In this document: piece after piece, positions 42,491 to 51,462 of the stretch
Numbering within the stretch: the stretch's first letter is position 1
Layout: each line of letters opens with the position of its first letter
Assembly: GCA_018902795.1 (NCBI GenBank)
Contig: JAHIQD010000004.1
Coordinates: forward strand, 124,001-188,000
DNA length: 64,000 nt
Direction of reading: 5' to 3'
Source of the DNA: Bacteroidota bacterium
GTDB lineage: Bacteria; Bacteroidota; Bacteroidia; Flavobacteriales; Weeksellaceae
Notes under the pieces: model-generated
The model's database searches: none
Told to the model about the DNA's origin: nothing
What the model saw: the letters and a program-made list of their open reading frames with translations, nothing else
Program-made: the position numbers and the translations under genes

Positions 42491-44536
42491 ATGAAATACA
42501 ACTTTAAATATATCGCGGCTGCATTTTTACTTTCGGGAATGCTTTCTGCTCAACAGATCAACAGGGACGAAATGCCGAAACCCGGCCCTACACCTACCAT
42601 CAACATTGCAAAACCAAAAACTTTCACCCTGAAAAACGGGCTTACTGTAATGGTTGTGGAAAACAACAAATTACCAAGAGTGAACATGAGCCTTTCCATG
42701 GACAGGCCGCCGTACTATGAAGGAAAAATTGCTGGGGTAAGTGAGATTATGGCAGATCAGCTTGGAAACGGCACCACTACTTTAAGCAAAGAACAGTTCA
42801 ACAAAAAAATTGATTTCCTGGGCGCAAACCTGAACTTTTCTTCAGCAGGCGCAAATGCCAACACCCTGTCTAAATATTTTCCTCAGGTTTTGGGTTTAAT
42901 GGCAGATGCCATCGTGAATCCTAAATTTTCAGCTACAGAGGTGCAGAATTCTAAAGACAGAATGATTGAAGGCCTGAAAGCAGACGAAAAAAATGCCACC
43001 TCAATTGCAAACCGTGTTTCCAACGCGTTAACCTACGGAAAAAGCACCTCCAGAGGTGAATTTGAAACAGAAGCCAGTCTTGCTAGTATTCAGCTGGCTG
43101 ATGTTCAGAACATCTACAGTAAATTTTACGCACCTGACAACGCTTATTTAGTGGTTGTTGGAGATGTAAAATTTAATGAAACCAAAAAACTGATCGAAAA
43201 AGCATTTTCCGGCTGGAAAAAATCCAACACTAAATTCGCTCCTTTGGAACCGGCATCAAATCTTGCAAAGACCGAGATCAATGTGGTAGATGTTCCTACA
43301 GCAGTGCAGTCTGTAGTTTCTGTAGGAAACATCACCAACCTGAAGATGAATGACCCCCAGTACTTTCCTTCCATGATCGCCAACTACATTTTAGGAGGCG
43401 GCGGTGAAGCCAGGCTTTTTATGAACCTGCGTGAAAAGAACGGATTTACTTACGGAGCTTATTCTTCAATGACTGCGAGTAAATATTCGCCAAGTTTTTC
43501 TGCAAATGCAAGCGTAAGAAATGAAGTGACAGATAAAGCTGTCGTTGAATTCATGAACGAGCTTAAAGGAATTTCTACCGTAAAACCGGAAGAACTCGCA
43601 AATGCCAAAGCGAAACTGAAAGGAGACTTCATCCGTTCTTTGGAAAGACCTGAAACAATTGCCCGTTTTGCTGTAAATGAAAAAGTACAGAATTTACCTG
43701 CAGATTTCTATGCCAACTACCTGAAATCTATTGACAAAGTAACTTCAGCTGATGTTTCCGCAGCAGTAAAATCCACGATACTGCCTAACCAAAGCCGTAT
43801 TTTTGTTGCCGGAAAGGCCTCTGACATTTCCGAAAGTCTGGAAAAACTGGGATATCCGGTGACATATTATGACAAGGAAGCAAATCCTGCTGCAAAGCCT
43901 TCGAGCCAGAAAATGGATGCTAATGTGACGCTTTCTTCGGTTATAGATAAATACATCATAGCTATTGGAGGTCTGGCCGCAGTACAGAAAGTTAATACCA
44001 TTACTACTGATGCTTCTGCTAAAGTTCAGGGTATGGATCTTGACATGAATATGGTGCAGGCCCGCGGAAGTAAAATGAAAATGGAAATGAAGATGATGGG
44101 CAATACCTTGCAAAAGATCGTTTTCGACGGTAAGGAGGGCTTTATGGAAGCTCAGGGACAAAAAAATCCTCTGCCGGAAGATGCAAAAAAAGAGCTTACT
44201 GCCTCACCAGAACTTTTCCCCGAACTTAATTTCTCAACATCACCAGATCACAAGTTATCTGGAATTGAAAAATTCGGAACTGAAGATGCCTACGTTGTGA
44301 AAGCTGGTAAAAACACGTATTACTACAGCGTAAAAACAGGTTTGAAACTTGGAGAGACCAAAATGCAGAAAGGTCCTCAGGGAGAAATGGCTGTGCCTAC
44401 CAGTTTTGCTGACTATAAAGACGTTTCCGGCGTGAAGCTTCCTTATAAAATTTCCCAGAACATGGGCGGTATGCCCGTTGATTTCACCGTGAAATCTTAC
44501 CAGATTAATCAGGCGAAAGATTCAGATTTTAAATAA
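42491..44536 (+). CDS. M16 family non-catalytic partner with extra C-terminal domain
   Basis: This 681-aa secreted protein (signal peptide ending MLSA|Q) starts at ATG 42491. Residues about 30-470 are an M16 half pair that lacks HxxEH (the position reads EIMADQL) but keeps the substrate-binding Arg/Tyr pair in LREKNGFTYGAYS, as in the beta partner of M16B dimers. Residues about 485-681 form an extra domain (SSVIDKYIIAIGGLAAVQKV, then KLPYKISQNMGGMPVDFTVK) that resembles the outer-membrane lipoprotein-sorting fold (LolA/LppX-like). The fusion suggests work close to the outer membrane. Confidence 0.9.
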   Translation: MKYNFKYIAAAFLLSGMLSAQQINRDEMPKPGPTPTINIAKPKTFTLKNGLTVMVVENNKLPRVNMSLSMDRPPYYEGKIAGVSEIMADQLGNGTTTLSKEQFNKKIDFLGANLNFSSAGANANTLSKYFPQVLGLMADAIVNPKFSATEVQNSKDRMIEGLKADEKNATSIANRVSNALTYGKSTSRGEFETEASLASIQLADVQNIYSKFYAPDNAYLVVVGDVKFNETKKLIEKAFSGWKKSNTKFAPLEPASNLAKTEINVVDVPTAVQSVVSVGNITNLKMNDPQYFPSMIANYILGGGGEARLFMNLREKNGFTYGAYSSMTASKYSPSFSANASVRNEVTDKAVVEFMNELKGISTVKPEELANAKAKLKGDFIRSLERPETIARFAVNEKVQNLPADFYANYLKSIDKVTSADVSAAVKSTILPNQSRIFVAGKASDISESLEKLGYPVTYYDKEANPAAKPSSQKMDANVTLSSVIDKYIIAIGGLAAVQKVNTITTDASAKVQGMDLDMNMVQARGSKMKMEMKMMGNTLQKIVFDGKEGFMEAQGQKNPLPEDAKKELTASPELFPELNFSTSPDHKLSGIEKFGTEDAYVVKAGKNTYYYSVKTGLKLGETKMQKGPQGEMAVPTSFADYKDVSGVKLPYKISQNMGGMPVDFTVKSYQINQAKDSDFK

Positions 44537-44558
44537 TTCATTGATTAATAAATGAAAC

Positions 44559-44585
44559 AAACGGCAGCTTTCGCTGCCGTTTTTA
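44559..44585 (+). terminator. intrinsic terminator of the M16 operon
   Basis: A perfect stem ACGGCAGC / GCTGCCGT around TTTC, extended by A/T pairs, is followed by a T run. Confidence 0.92.
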
Positions 44586-44693
44586 TTTTGGAACAGATTA
44601 AATTTTGTTAAAAAAAGTGAAGATTATGATTTTTTCAAATTGTAAAGGCACAATTATTGTAAATCTTTTAACATAATTGAAAAAAAATACGCC

Positions 44694-44948
44694 ATGTCAG
44701 AAAATATACTTTCCTTAGAAGACCTTAAATTTTTAGAAAAACTTCATTCAAATTATGGATTGGAATTTATCCGCTTCGATGACAGCGGAATTAAAATCAG
44801 CAACCAGAATTTACTGACTGATGATTCTGATAAAACTGATTATTTTAATCTGCTTAATGAGATTTCCAAAAAATTAAAATACAGACTGAATTCAAATTTT
44901 CAGATGAATTTTTCAAGTTCTTTCAGCTTTGACGTGGTACGGGTTTAA
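44694..44948 (+). CDS. small hypothetical protein
   Basis: I do not recognise this 84-aa cytoplasmic protein. It is mostly polar, with an N-terminal helix (ILSLEDLKFLEKLHSNYGLE) and a C-terminal segment ending in SSSFSFDVVRV. Codon usage matches its neighbours, and a 13-bp perfect terminator follows directly, which supports it being a real gene. It stands alone between the M16 operon and the response regulator. Confidence 0.55.
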   Translation: MSENILSLEDLKFLEKLHSNYGLEFIRFDDSGIKISNQNLLTDDSDKTDYFNLLNEISKKLKYRLNSNFQMNFSSSFSFDVVRV

Positions 44949-44973
44949 ATTTTTAACCAACAATATATAAAAG

Positions 44974-45005
44974 AAGAAGACAAACTTTTCAGTTTGTCTT
45001 CTTTT
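44974..45005. terminator. bidirectional terminator between small gene and response regulator
   Basis: Perfect 13-bp arms AAGAAGACAAACT / AGTTTGTCTTCTT around TTTC lie between convergent genes, with A/T runs on both sides. Confidence 0.92.
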
Positions 45006-45021
45006 ATTTTTAGAATGATTA

Positions 45022-45387
45022 TTAAGCAGTAAGCTGATTGAGTTTGTCCACCACTTCATCAATTTCAAAAGGCTTTGCAATAAACGCATTGGCGCCCGAC
45101 TGTATCGCCGTATGTTCTAAGCCACGGCTTGCGGACATCATCACCACTGGAATGTTTTTTGTGATTTCATTTTCCTTCAGTCTTTTACATATTTCGCGTC
45201 CGTCTTCACCGGAAAGCCACATATCCAAAAGAATAATATCTGGTTTTGAAACGGATTCGACGTAGGTGAAAATCTCTGACCCCCGTTCGAAAGCATTTAC
45301 TTCAAATCCCTCGAAATCGAGCATTATACCTAACGAATCCAGAATCGAAACATCATCGTCAACAATTACTATTTTTTTTGAATTCAT
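45022..45387 (-). CDS. single-domain response regulator (CheY-like)
   Basis: This 121-aa receiver domain has no output domain. Acidic pair DDD (residues 10-12), phospho-accepting Asp in IILLDMWLSGEDG (about 56), Thr/Ser switch in VVMMSAS and Lys in FIAKPFE are all intact. It starts 12 bp after the PAS histidine kinase gene, so it is the probable partner. It must act by protein-protein contact or feed a phosphorelay, since no DNA-binding part is present. Confidence 0.93.
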   Translation of the reverse strand: MNSKKIVIVDDDVSILDSLGIMLDFEGFEVNAFERGSEIFTYVESVSKPDIILLDMWLSGEDGREICKRLKENEITKNIPVVMMSASRGLEHTAIQSGANAFIAKPFEIDEVVDKLNQLTA

Positions 45388-45399
45388 CTTTTTACTTTT

Positions 45400-47244
45400 T
45401 TAACTTTGTACTTTTGGAAGTGAGAAACAGAATGTGGAACCTTTTCCTAAAACACTGTTAACCCATATCTTCCCTTCGGACCGCTCAACAATTTGGGATG
45501 CGATATACAACCCTAATCCCAACCCAGGGAATGTACTTTGTTCATCTCCACTAACGCGGTAATACTGTTCAAAAACCCTGTCTTTTTTGTCTTCAGGCAT
45601 CCCGATTCCAAAATCCTTCACCATAAAATTTACTGAGTTACCTTCATTTTTGATCTCCACTATCACTTTCTCGGCATCGGGAGAATATTTAATAGCATTT
45701 GAGATTAAGTTGGTGATAACCTGACTTATACGTTCTTGGTCTGCAAAAACCATACCTACATTCTCTGTAGAGAGCTCAATTTTATGCAAAGTTGACATCT
45801 GCAGCTCTTCCACTGTTTCTTTCACGAGTTTTTCAAAATCAAAATTGCTCTGATTAAGATGTATTTTCCCGGAATTTATCTTAGTCACATCAAGTAAATC
45901 GCCGATTAAAGAAGTGAGTTTTATAACCTGCAGATCCATTTTTTTGGCAAATTCAGCGTTCTTTTCATCACCCGTCTTTCTGAGCATCCTTTCCAGAACC
46001 TGGGCATAAAGTTTTAGGGACGTTAACGGTGTTTTCAGTTCATGACTGGCAATTCCTAAAAAAGTATCTTTTTGGGTAACTAAATTTTTAAATTCATTGA
46101 TATTCGTACTGGTTCCGATCCACTTCACAATTTCGCCGTTTTCCACCACAGGTGTTGCACGACTTAAAAACCAAATATATCCGCCTGTTTGTGCATCTAA
46201 CATCCGATACTCGAGTTCGAAATTATTTTTATTGCTGGCAGCTATTTCCCAGGCAGCTCTAAGGCTGATAAGATCTTCAGGATGAATCAGTTTGCTGAAA
46301 TCAACATTTTTAATTTCTTCCTCCTTGCAATTCAGGAGTTCCATCATATTTTTATTGCAGAAATCGATTTGCCCTGAAGCTTCGGCAGTCCAAACCATCT
46401 GGGGCATTGCCTCTGCCAGAGTTCGGTATTCATATTCATTCGACTGTGCTTTTTTACGGGCATTTACCAATTCAGTAACATCCATCGCGACATTCATGAT
46501 GGCATATACAACACCCTGCTCATCGTGAAGCGGTTTGTAAGAAAAATTATAATAATAGCTCTGCAAAATCCCGTCAACAACCAAATCTACATTGTCCTCT
46601 TTCGCGATATAAGGAATACCTGTCTTAAAAATATCCTTTAAAATTTTTATAAACGGCTGTCCCTGCAATTCAGGAAGTGCATCCTCCAGTTTTTTACCGA
46701 TTACCGATTTATCTTTACCCCAGGTCTTGATCATCTGGTCATTCGCGAAATCAATAATAAGGTCTTCACCTGTATAGATTCCTGTAGAATAATCGGAAAT
46801 CTCCATCAGTTCTTTGAAACGGATTTCGCTTTCCCGCAGTTTCTGTTCCGAGAGTACTTTTTCAGTAACCTCAGTAGCGACTACGCTCACACCCGTGATG
46901 ATACCGTTATTGAAGATCGGCGCATACACAAAATCAAAATAGCACTCGCTCAGAACACCATTTTTTTCGATCATCGCGCGCACGCTGTTTCCTTTATAGG
47001 TAATTCCGGTATTATAAACACCCTTCAGAATATTCGGGAATTCCTGGTCTTTTATTTCCGGTAAAGCCTCTAAAAGAGGTAAACCGATCACCTTTTCATC
47101 CTTACCCCATAAGTCGAGGATTTGTTGGTTGGCAATTTCTACAACCTGCGCCTCTCCCATTAACAAGGCTAAAGCAACCGGAGCCTGACTGAAAAGAGTA
47201 GTTAAAGAGTCTAAACTCACATTGTTAAGGAGAAAATTTTTCAT
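45400..47244 (-). CDS. cytoplasmic multi-PAS sensor histidine kinase
   Basis: This 614-aa kinase has no membrane segments. Three PAS domains lie at about 15-125, 140-250 and 265-380, the first two clearly duplicated (both have QQILDLWGKDEKVIG- or NDQMIKTWGKDKSVIG-type segments). The HisKA helix carries FLGIASHELKTPLTSLKLY (His near 400). The ATPase domain has ISNAIKYSPDAE (N box), DFGIGMPEDKKDRVFEQYYR and GLGLGLYIASQIVE. It is cotranscribed with the single-domain response regulator. The ligand or signal is unknown; redox or small molecules are typical for PAS. Confidence 0.93.
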   Translation of the reverse strand: MKNFLLNNVSLDSLTTLFSQAPVALALLMGEAQVVEIANQQILDLWGKDEKVIGLPLLEALPEIKDQEFPNILKGVYNTGITYKGNSVRAMIEKNGVLSECYFDFVYAPIFNNGIITGVSVVATEVTEKVLSEQKLRESEIRFKELMEISDYSTGIYTGEDLIIDFANDQMIKTWGKDKSVIGKKLEDALPELQGQPFIKILKDIFKTGIPYIAKEDNVDLVVDGILQSYYYNFSYKPLHDEQGVVYAIMNVAMDVTELVNARKKAQSNEYEYRTLAEAMPQMVWTAEASGQIDFCNKNMMELLNCKEEEIKNVDFSKLIHPEDLISLRAAWEIAASNKNNFELEYRMLDAQTGGYIWFLSRATPVVENGEIVKWIGTSTNINEFKNLVTQKDTFLGIASHELKTPLTSLKLYAQVLERMLRKTGDEKNAEFAKKMDLQVIKLTSLIGDLLDVTKINSGKIHLNQSNFDFEKLVKETVEELQMSTLHKIELSTENVGMVFADQERISQVITNLISNAIKYSPDAEKVIVEIKNEGNSVNFMVKDFGIGMPEDKKDRVFEQYYRVSGDEQSTFPGLGLGLYIASQIVERSEGKIWVNSVLGKGSTFCFSLPKVQS

Positions 47245-47421
47245 TGGTGCGAATTTAAAAAAAATATGCGGAATCTGTTAAGCAACATAGGATGATGTAA
47301 ATAGTTGATTAATTTTTTCAATTGTTTGCTGCTAATTTGCCCGGTGCAGAATATCCAAAACCGTTCCAAATTAAACTGACAGATAGACGATAAATTATCT
47401 TTTATATTTGAAAATAATAAT

Positions 47422-47429
47422 TATATTTG
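47422..47429 (+). promoter_or_regulatory. -7 promoter box of secG
   Basis: TATATTTG lies 24 bp before the start codon. A second copy of TATATTTG is at 47403-47410, so two start sites are possible. Confidence 0.5.
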
Positions 47430-47453
47430 CACTTCTTAAACATTTAAAATAAA

Positions 47454-47807
47454 ATGAGCACAATATTTACATTATTCATGATTCTGATCATGATTGCAAG
47501 TATCTTACTAATTATCATCATTATGGCACAAAACCCAAAAGGTGGAGGTTTATCCGGTACTTTTGGCGGAACGTCTTCTGCTCAGTTCGGGGTACAGAGA
47601 ACCAATGATTTTATGGAGAAAGCAACCTGGACATTAGGAAGTGCAATTGTCATTTTAATTTTATTGAGTGTTATTTTAACAGGAAAACCTAGCACACAAA
47701 TGAAACAGGCTCCTGTAAGAACAGAAGCTCCAGCGCCGCAAACTGCTCCTGGTACAAACAATACCACTACTGCTCCGGTACAGACTCCGGCTCCGGCAGG
47801 AAACTAA
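47454..47807 (+). CDS. secG: preprotein translocase subunit SecG
   Basis: This 117-aa inner-membrane protein assists SecYEG-dependent export. Two membrane helices (about 1-24 and 55-75) flank the cytoplasmic loop MAQNPKGGGLSGTFGG, the SecG signature, and the SAQFGVQRTNDFMEKATW segment. A Pro/Ala-rich tail (about 80-117, APAPQTAPGTN) extends past the usual length and is common in Flavobacteriia. It is a single gene with its own -7 box and a strong terminator. Confidence 0.96.
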   Translation: MSTIFTLFMILIMIASILLIIIIMAQNPKGGGLSGTFGGTSSAQFGVQRTNDFMEKATWTLGSAIVILILLSVILTGKPSTQMKQAPVRTEAPAPQTAPGTNNTTTAPVQTPAPAGN

Positions 47808-47829
47808 GAAAATCAAATAAACATAATAC

Positions 47830-47863
47830 AAAACGGCTTGGAAAATTTCCAAGCCGTTTTTTT
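47830..47863. terminator. intrinsic terminator after secG
   Basis: Perfect 15-bp arms at 47830-47844 and 47846-47860 around a single A are followed by a T run. It also lies beyond the end of the convergent glycosyltransferase gene. Confidence 0.9.
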
Positions 47864-47884
47864 ATGTTTAGTTTTTCAGAAAAA

Positions 47885-48916
47885 TTAATTACAAATTAAA
47901 TCATTCATTCCCCAATACTCATCCTGATTTTCGAAAAACAGACAGTGTATCCAGCTGTCGAGAGACATTTTATCTAAAATATCAGCATCTATTTTTTTAA
48001 ATTCAGTTTTGAAAAAACCGGCTTCAAGGTTCAGATGATTTCTGTCAAGAATATAAATATTTTGAGGCTCGTAAAAAGGATAATTCTTTATATCTGAATT
48101 GGTCGTGAACAACTTTTTACCCGATGCTAAGGCTTCAAAGGTCCGCATCGTCAAACCGTTTTGGAAAGGTTTATTAATATCCAGAACTGAAAACGAATCT
48201 TTGTAAATTTCAGCGATTTCAGAATGCTTCAGCTTTTTGAAACTCAGTTTTTTCATATCAAACTGCTTCAAATTTTTATCGAAAATTTTCTTGAGAACAA
48301 ACGCTGTTTTTCCCGGAGCGTAATAGTAAAAAAACGTTTTCAGATTCAGTCTATAACAGAATTCACGAATTTTTTCGCCTATCAAATAACGGTCTGTATG
48401 GGCACTTCCTATGAAAGCGATATCATGTTTTGGCTTTCTCTTACTTTCGGAAACCAGATATTCATTCAAAAAGAACAGCGGGCGGAAATGCAGCTGATAT
48501 TTTTGTGCATCCGTAGGTTCGAAAGTGAAATTCTTGTCGAAATACGGATACAGTTTTAAAAATTTTGGATACTCAGTAGCAGCGTCGTAAGAATAAAAAA
48601 TCTTAGTTGCTGACGGATTTCTTTCTATAAACTTTTCCAAGAAAAAGCAAGGAACGGTTTCGCCTTTAATCAAAAGAAAATAATCGTAATTTTTACCTTC
48701 AGTAAGTTTCAGAATTTTATGGTAATAGCGGTTAATCTTTTTTTGATATAAAGCGCTCTTCACTCTGATAACACCCTTTGACAAAAGAGAATCTGAAGGT
48801 CTTTCGTTGAAGAAGTCAACTTCAGCGCCCAGTTCGCGCAATCTTTTCACAATGGCTTTTTCGTAGCCGAAAAAATTGGCTGATAAGAACAGTATTTTCT
48901 TTTGTTTGAGGTTCAT
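47885..48916 (-). CDS. CgeB-like glycosyltransferase
   Basis: This 343-aa cytoplasmic protein is a GT-B-type glycosyltransferase of the CgeB/YkvP group. The N-terminal Rossmann start is KKILFLSANFFGYEKAIVKRL. The C-terminal half has HDIAFIGSAHTDRY and the sugar-nucleotide-binding region FQNGLTMRTFEALASGKKLFTTN with its conserved Glu and Gly. It is the last gene of a four-gene minus-strand cluster and overlaps the epimerase gene by 4 bp. It probably builds a surface glycan (LPS, capsule or glycoprotein sugar). The sugar donor cannot be inferred. Confidence 0.78.
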   Translation of the reverse strand: MNLKQKKILFLSANFFGYEKAIVKRLRELGAEVDFFNERPSDSLLSKGVIRVKSALYQKKINRYYHKILKLTEGKNYDYFLLIKGETVPCFFLEKFIERNPSATKIFYSYDAATEYPKFLKLYPYFDKNFTFEPTDAQKYQLHFRPLFFLNEYLVSESKRKPKHDIAFIGSAHTDRYLIGEKIREFCYRLNLKTFFYYYAPGKTAFVLKKIFDKNLKQFDMKKLSFKKLKHSEIAEIYKDSFSVLDINKPFQNGLTMRTFEALASGKKLFTTNSDIKNYPFYEPQNIYILDRNHLNLEAGFFKTEFKKIDADILDKMSLDSWIHCLFFENQDEYWGMNDLICN

Positions 48917-50058
48917 GATTTCAAAAAGCCTTTTTCCTTCATTTCTTCAAGGGAACGGCTGAAATTATTTTCGTGGACAGGCTGCTGTAAAACCCAGTCA
49001 GCAAACCCGTGAATTCCTTGAGCAAAAGTAACTTTTGGCTCAAAATTTAAAAGATTCTTAAGCTTGGAAAAGTCTGCAAAATTATGGCGGATATCTCCGA
49101 TTCTGAAATCTCCGGAAATATGTACTTTAGTTTCTTTCCCGTATTTTTCAACCAAAAGCTCAGCAACGGTAAGAACAGAGGTTGCAATTCCGGTTCCGAC
49201 ATTGATGGTTTGGTTATTGGCACTTTCCATTTCCAGGCTTCTTACGGTTGCTTCCACAGTGTCGTCAATATTGATGAAATCCCGCGTCGGCAAACCGTCT
49301 TCAAAAACATTAATGCTCTTTCCGCTTAAAATCTGTGTGGAAAAGATTGATAAAATTCCGGTGTAAGGATTGAGCAGCGACTGACCTACTCCAAAAACAT
49401 TCTGATAACGCAGGATTACAAAATCGATATTTACAGACCTACAAACCATTTCCACCATCTGTTCCTGTTGAAGTTTGGTGATGCCGTAAAAAGATGTTGG
49501 ATGAAGTTTTGAGTTTTCATCAGTTGGCTGCGGCTGAAGAATTTCCCCATTTTCATCCGTCATTTCAAAAATTCCCTGCTGCATCAGATCAACCTGTCTG
49601 TGCTTAGGATAAATATTTTCTGACCGTGAATTCCGGTATTTTCCTTCTCCGTAAACCGCTCTGGAAGATGCCAGAACAAACTTTTTTACTGAGTTCCTGT
49701 TATTGACAAGAACGTCAAGAATCAAGGCAGTTCCTGAAACATTGACCCGGCTGTACTTTTCGATCCGATACATGGACTGACCTGTTCCGGTTTCCGCTGC
49801 CAAATGGATTATTGCGTCCTGATTTTCAATGGCTTTTTCAACATCCTTCCTGTTGGTGACATCGCCTTTAATGAAATTAATTTTTCCTGAAATGCTTTGA
49901 AACAGTGGTGAATCTTTTTCCGGATTTTCCCCATGAATCTGCCTGGACAGATTGTCCAGAACTGTCACTGAATAACCAAGATTTTTCAGTTTCAAAGCCA
50001 GTTTACTTCCGATGAATCCGGCACCTCCGGTAATTAATATGTTTTTCAATTTACCCAA
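48913..50058 (-). CDS. NAD-dependent sugar epimerase/dehydratase
   Basis: This 381-aa extended SDR enzyme acts on nucleotide sugars. The NAD motif is GGAGFIG (residues about 10-16). The catalytic Tyr and Lys are in SFYGITKLQQEQ (about 185-196). DFINIDDTVEATVRSLE and INVGTG are typical of UDP-glucose 4-epimerase-like members. An insertion of about 35 residues before the active site (IYPKHRQVDLMQQGIFEMTD) resembles dTDP-L-rhamnose 4-epimerase-like enzymes. It overlaps the acyltransferase gene by 8 bp and the CgeB-like gene by 4 bp. Confidence 0.88.
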   Translation of the reverse strand: MGKLKNILITGGAGFIGSKLALKLKNLGYSVTVLDNLSRQIHGENPEKDSPLFQSISGKINFIKGDVTNRKDVEKAIENQDAIIHLAAETGTGQSMYRIEKYSRVNVSGTALILDVLVNNRNSVKKFVLASSRAVYGEGKYRNSRSENIYPKHRQVDLMQQGIFEMTDENGEILQPQPTDENSKLHPTSFYGITKLQQEQMVEMVCRSVNIDFVILRYQNVFGVGQSLLNPYTGILSIFSTQILSGKSINVFEDGLPTRDFINIDDTVEATVRSLEMESANNQTINVGTGIATSVLTVAELLVEKYGKETKVHISGDFRIGDIRHNFADFSKLKNLLNFEPKVTFAQGIHGFADWVLQQPVHENNFSRSLEEMKEKGFLKS

Positions 50059-50605
50059 TTGTTTTTTCCCAAATCTGGGTTTCCTGATTATACTTTTTTA
50101 CAATTTTTGCCGGCGCTCCTACAATCACACAATAATCGGGGAAAGTTCCTCTCACGACTGAATTTGCACCAACTATACACTGTTTTCCCAAAATGGTACC
50201 TGCCATGATGGCGGCACCCATTCCAATAAAGCAGTTTTCCCCTATGCGAGTTTCTTTCATCGTGATCTGCTGCTTCACTACATGTTCGCCAATTGCTGCA
50301 TAATCATGATCGATATTGGTGATAAAAACATTCGCCAGAATAAGCGAACTTTTACCAATTTCTAAATTTCCTGCAGAAGTAATGTGAACATTTTGCGAAA
50401 TCACCACGTCATCTTTGATGTGGATGGTGCCTCCATCCTGGGTTTCCATTCGGAGATGCGGGAAAATCCTAACTTTTTTTCCGATAAATACCTTGCGGAT
50501 TCCTTTAAGGAAAATAGGTTTTCCTAAATAGGAAGGCATTCCAAATTCCCCGAAAAAAGGAGCATAACACAATGCTCTTAATCCCCAGAATAATTTATCT
50601 ATCAT
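50051..50605 (-). CDS. hexapeptide-repeat acyltransferase
   Basis: This 184-aa left-handed beta-helix acyltransferase, of the maltose acetyltransferase/NodL type, transfers an acyl (probably acetyl) group to a sugar. Hexapeptide turns are visible in GTIHIKDDVVISQNVHITSA and IGENCFIGMGAAIMAGTILG, and the active-site His is likely in NIDHDYAAIGEH. The end GANSVVRGTFPDYCVIVGAPAKIV is the standard family cap. It is translationally coupled with both neighbours in the glycan cluster. Confidence 0.9.
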   Translation of the reverse strand: MIDKLFWGLRALCYAPFFGEFGMPSYLGKPIFLKGIRKVFIGKKVRIFPHLRMETQDGGTIHIKDDVVISQNVHITSAGNLEIGKSSLILANVFITNIDHDYAAIGEHVVKQQITMKETRIGENCFIGMGAAIMAGTILGKQCIVGANSVVRGTFPDYCVIVGAPAKIVKKYNQETQIWEKTIG

Positions 50606-51393
50606 ATTCTTGCTCTTAAAGGTCTCATCAAATATTTCAGCTTTGAAAATACAAAATATAAAAGATATTCTGTAAGATTAATTCTTTTAGTTTGGTACAT
50701 TTCTCTAATATTTTTCTGAATACCTTTTTCCATTTCTGTTAAATTAGCAGAAAGACCTGAAACTCCAAAAGATTTTTTCCCTGCACCTGCAATAACCAGT
50801 TTTTCGGGCAAAAGATACATTTTGTTATTTGCGGAAATTCTCATCCAGTAATTGGCGTCTTCTGAATACCTTTGGTTTTCATCGAAATATCCGGTGTTTT
50901 CTAAAACTTTTCTTTTAAAAAGCGCCGTTGAAGTTTGTCCGGTAATTTTAATCAACAGTTTTTTCAACGTAATCTTTACCATTTGATTTTGTGAATCAAC
51001 AGAATATGGGAAACCTATTTTTTCATTATTCCACAATGAAGTGATAAAATCAATATTCAAATTTGAATCGACAAGGATTTTCATTTGTCTTTCCGTCTTT
51101 TCAGGCATCCATTCATCATCCGAATCCAACAATGCAATATATTCACCTTCAGCCAATTGGAGAGCAGCATTTCTCGCTTTGGAAACCCCGCCATTTTCCT
51201 GATGGATGAGTTTAATCTTCATCTGAGGATTTTTTCGCTGGTAACTTTCTATGATTTCCCGGCTCCGGTCCGTGGAACCATCATTTACTGCAATGATTTC
51301 AAATTCCCCTTTCCAGGTTTGGTTCTTAATGGAATCCAAAGATTTTTCGACGCTTTTTTCAGCATTAAAAACAGGAATAATTACAGAAATCAC
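50602..51393 (-). CDS. glycosyltransferase family 2 protein
   Basis: This 263-aa GT-A glycosyltransferase starts with a GTG at 51393. The nucleotide-sugar site is ISVIIPVFNAEKSVEKSLDS and VNDGSTDRS. The metal-binding DxD region is LLDSDDEW (about residues 90-97), and an acceptor-side loop YSEDANYWMRIS follows. It is the first gene of the four-gene surface-glycan cluster and overlaps the acyltransferase gene by 4 bp. No polymerase, flippase or chain-length gene is present, so the cluster is an accessory to a pathway encoded elsewhere. Confidence 0.93.
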   Translation of the reverse strand: MISVIIPVFNAEKSVEKSLDSIKNQTWKGEFEIIAVNDGSTDRSREIIESYQRKNPQMKIKLIHQENGGVSKARNAALQLAEGEYIALLDSDDEWMPEKTERQMKILVDSNLNIDFITSLWNNEKIGFPYSVDSQNQMVKITLKKLLIKITGQTSTALFKRKVLENTGYFDENQRYSEDANYWMRISANNKMYLLPEKLVIAGAGKKSFGVSGLSANLTEMEKGIQKNIREMYQTKRINLTEYLLYFVFSKLKYLMRPLRARI

Positions 51394-51462
51394 GGTTGAA
51401 AATTCTTTAAATTTTTAATAAAATCATTAATAAAAAGCTAAAATAGGGAATTTCAATTAAAT

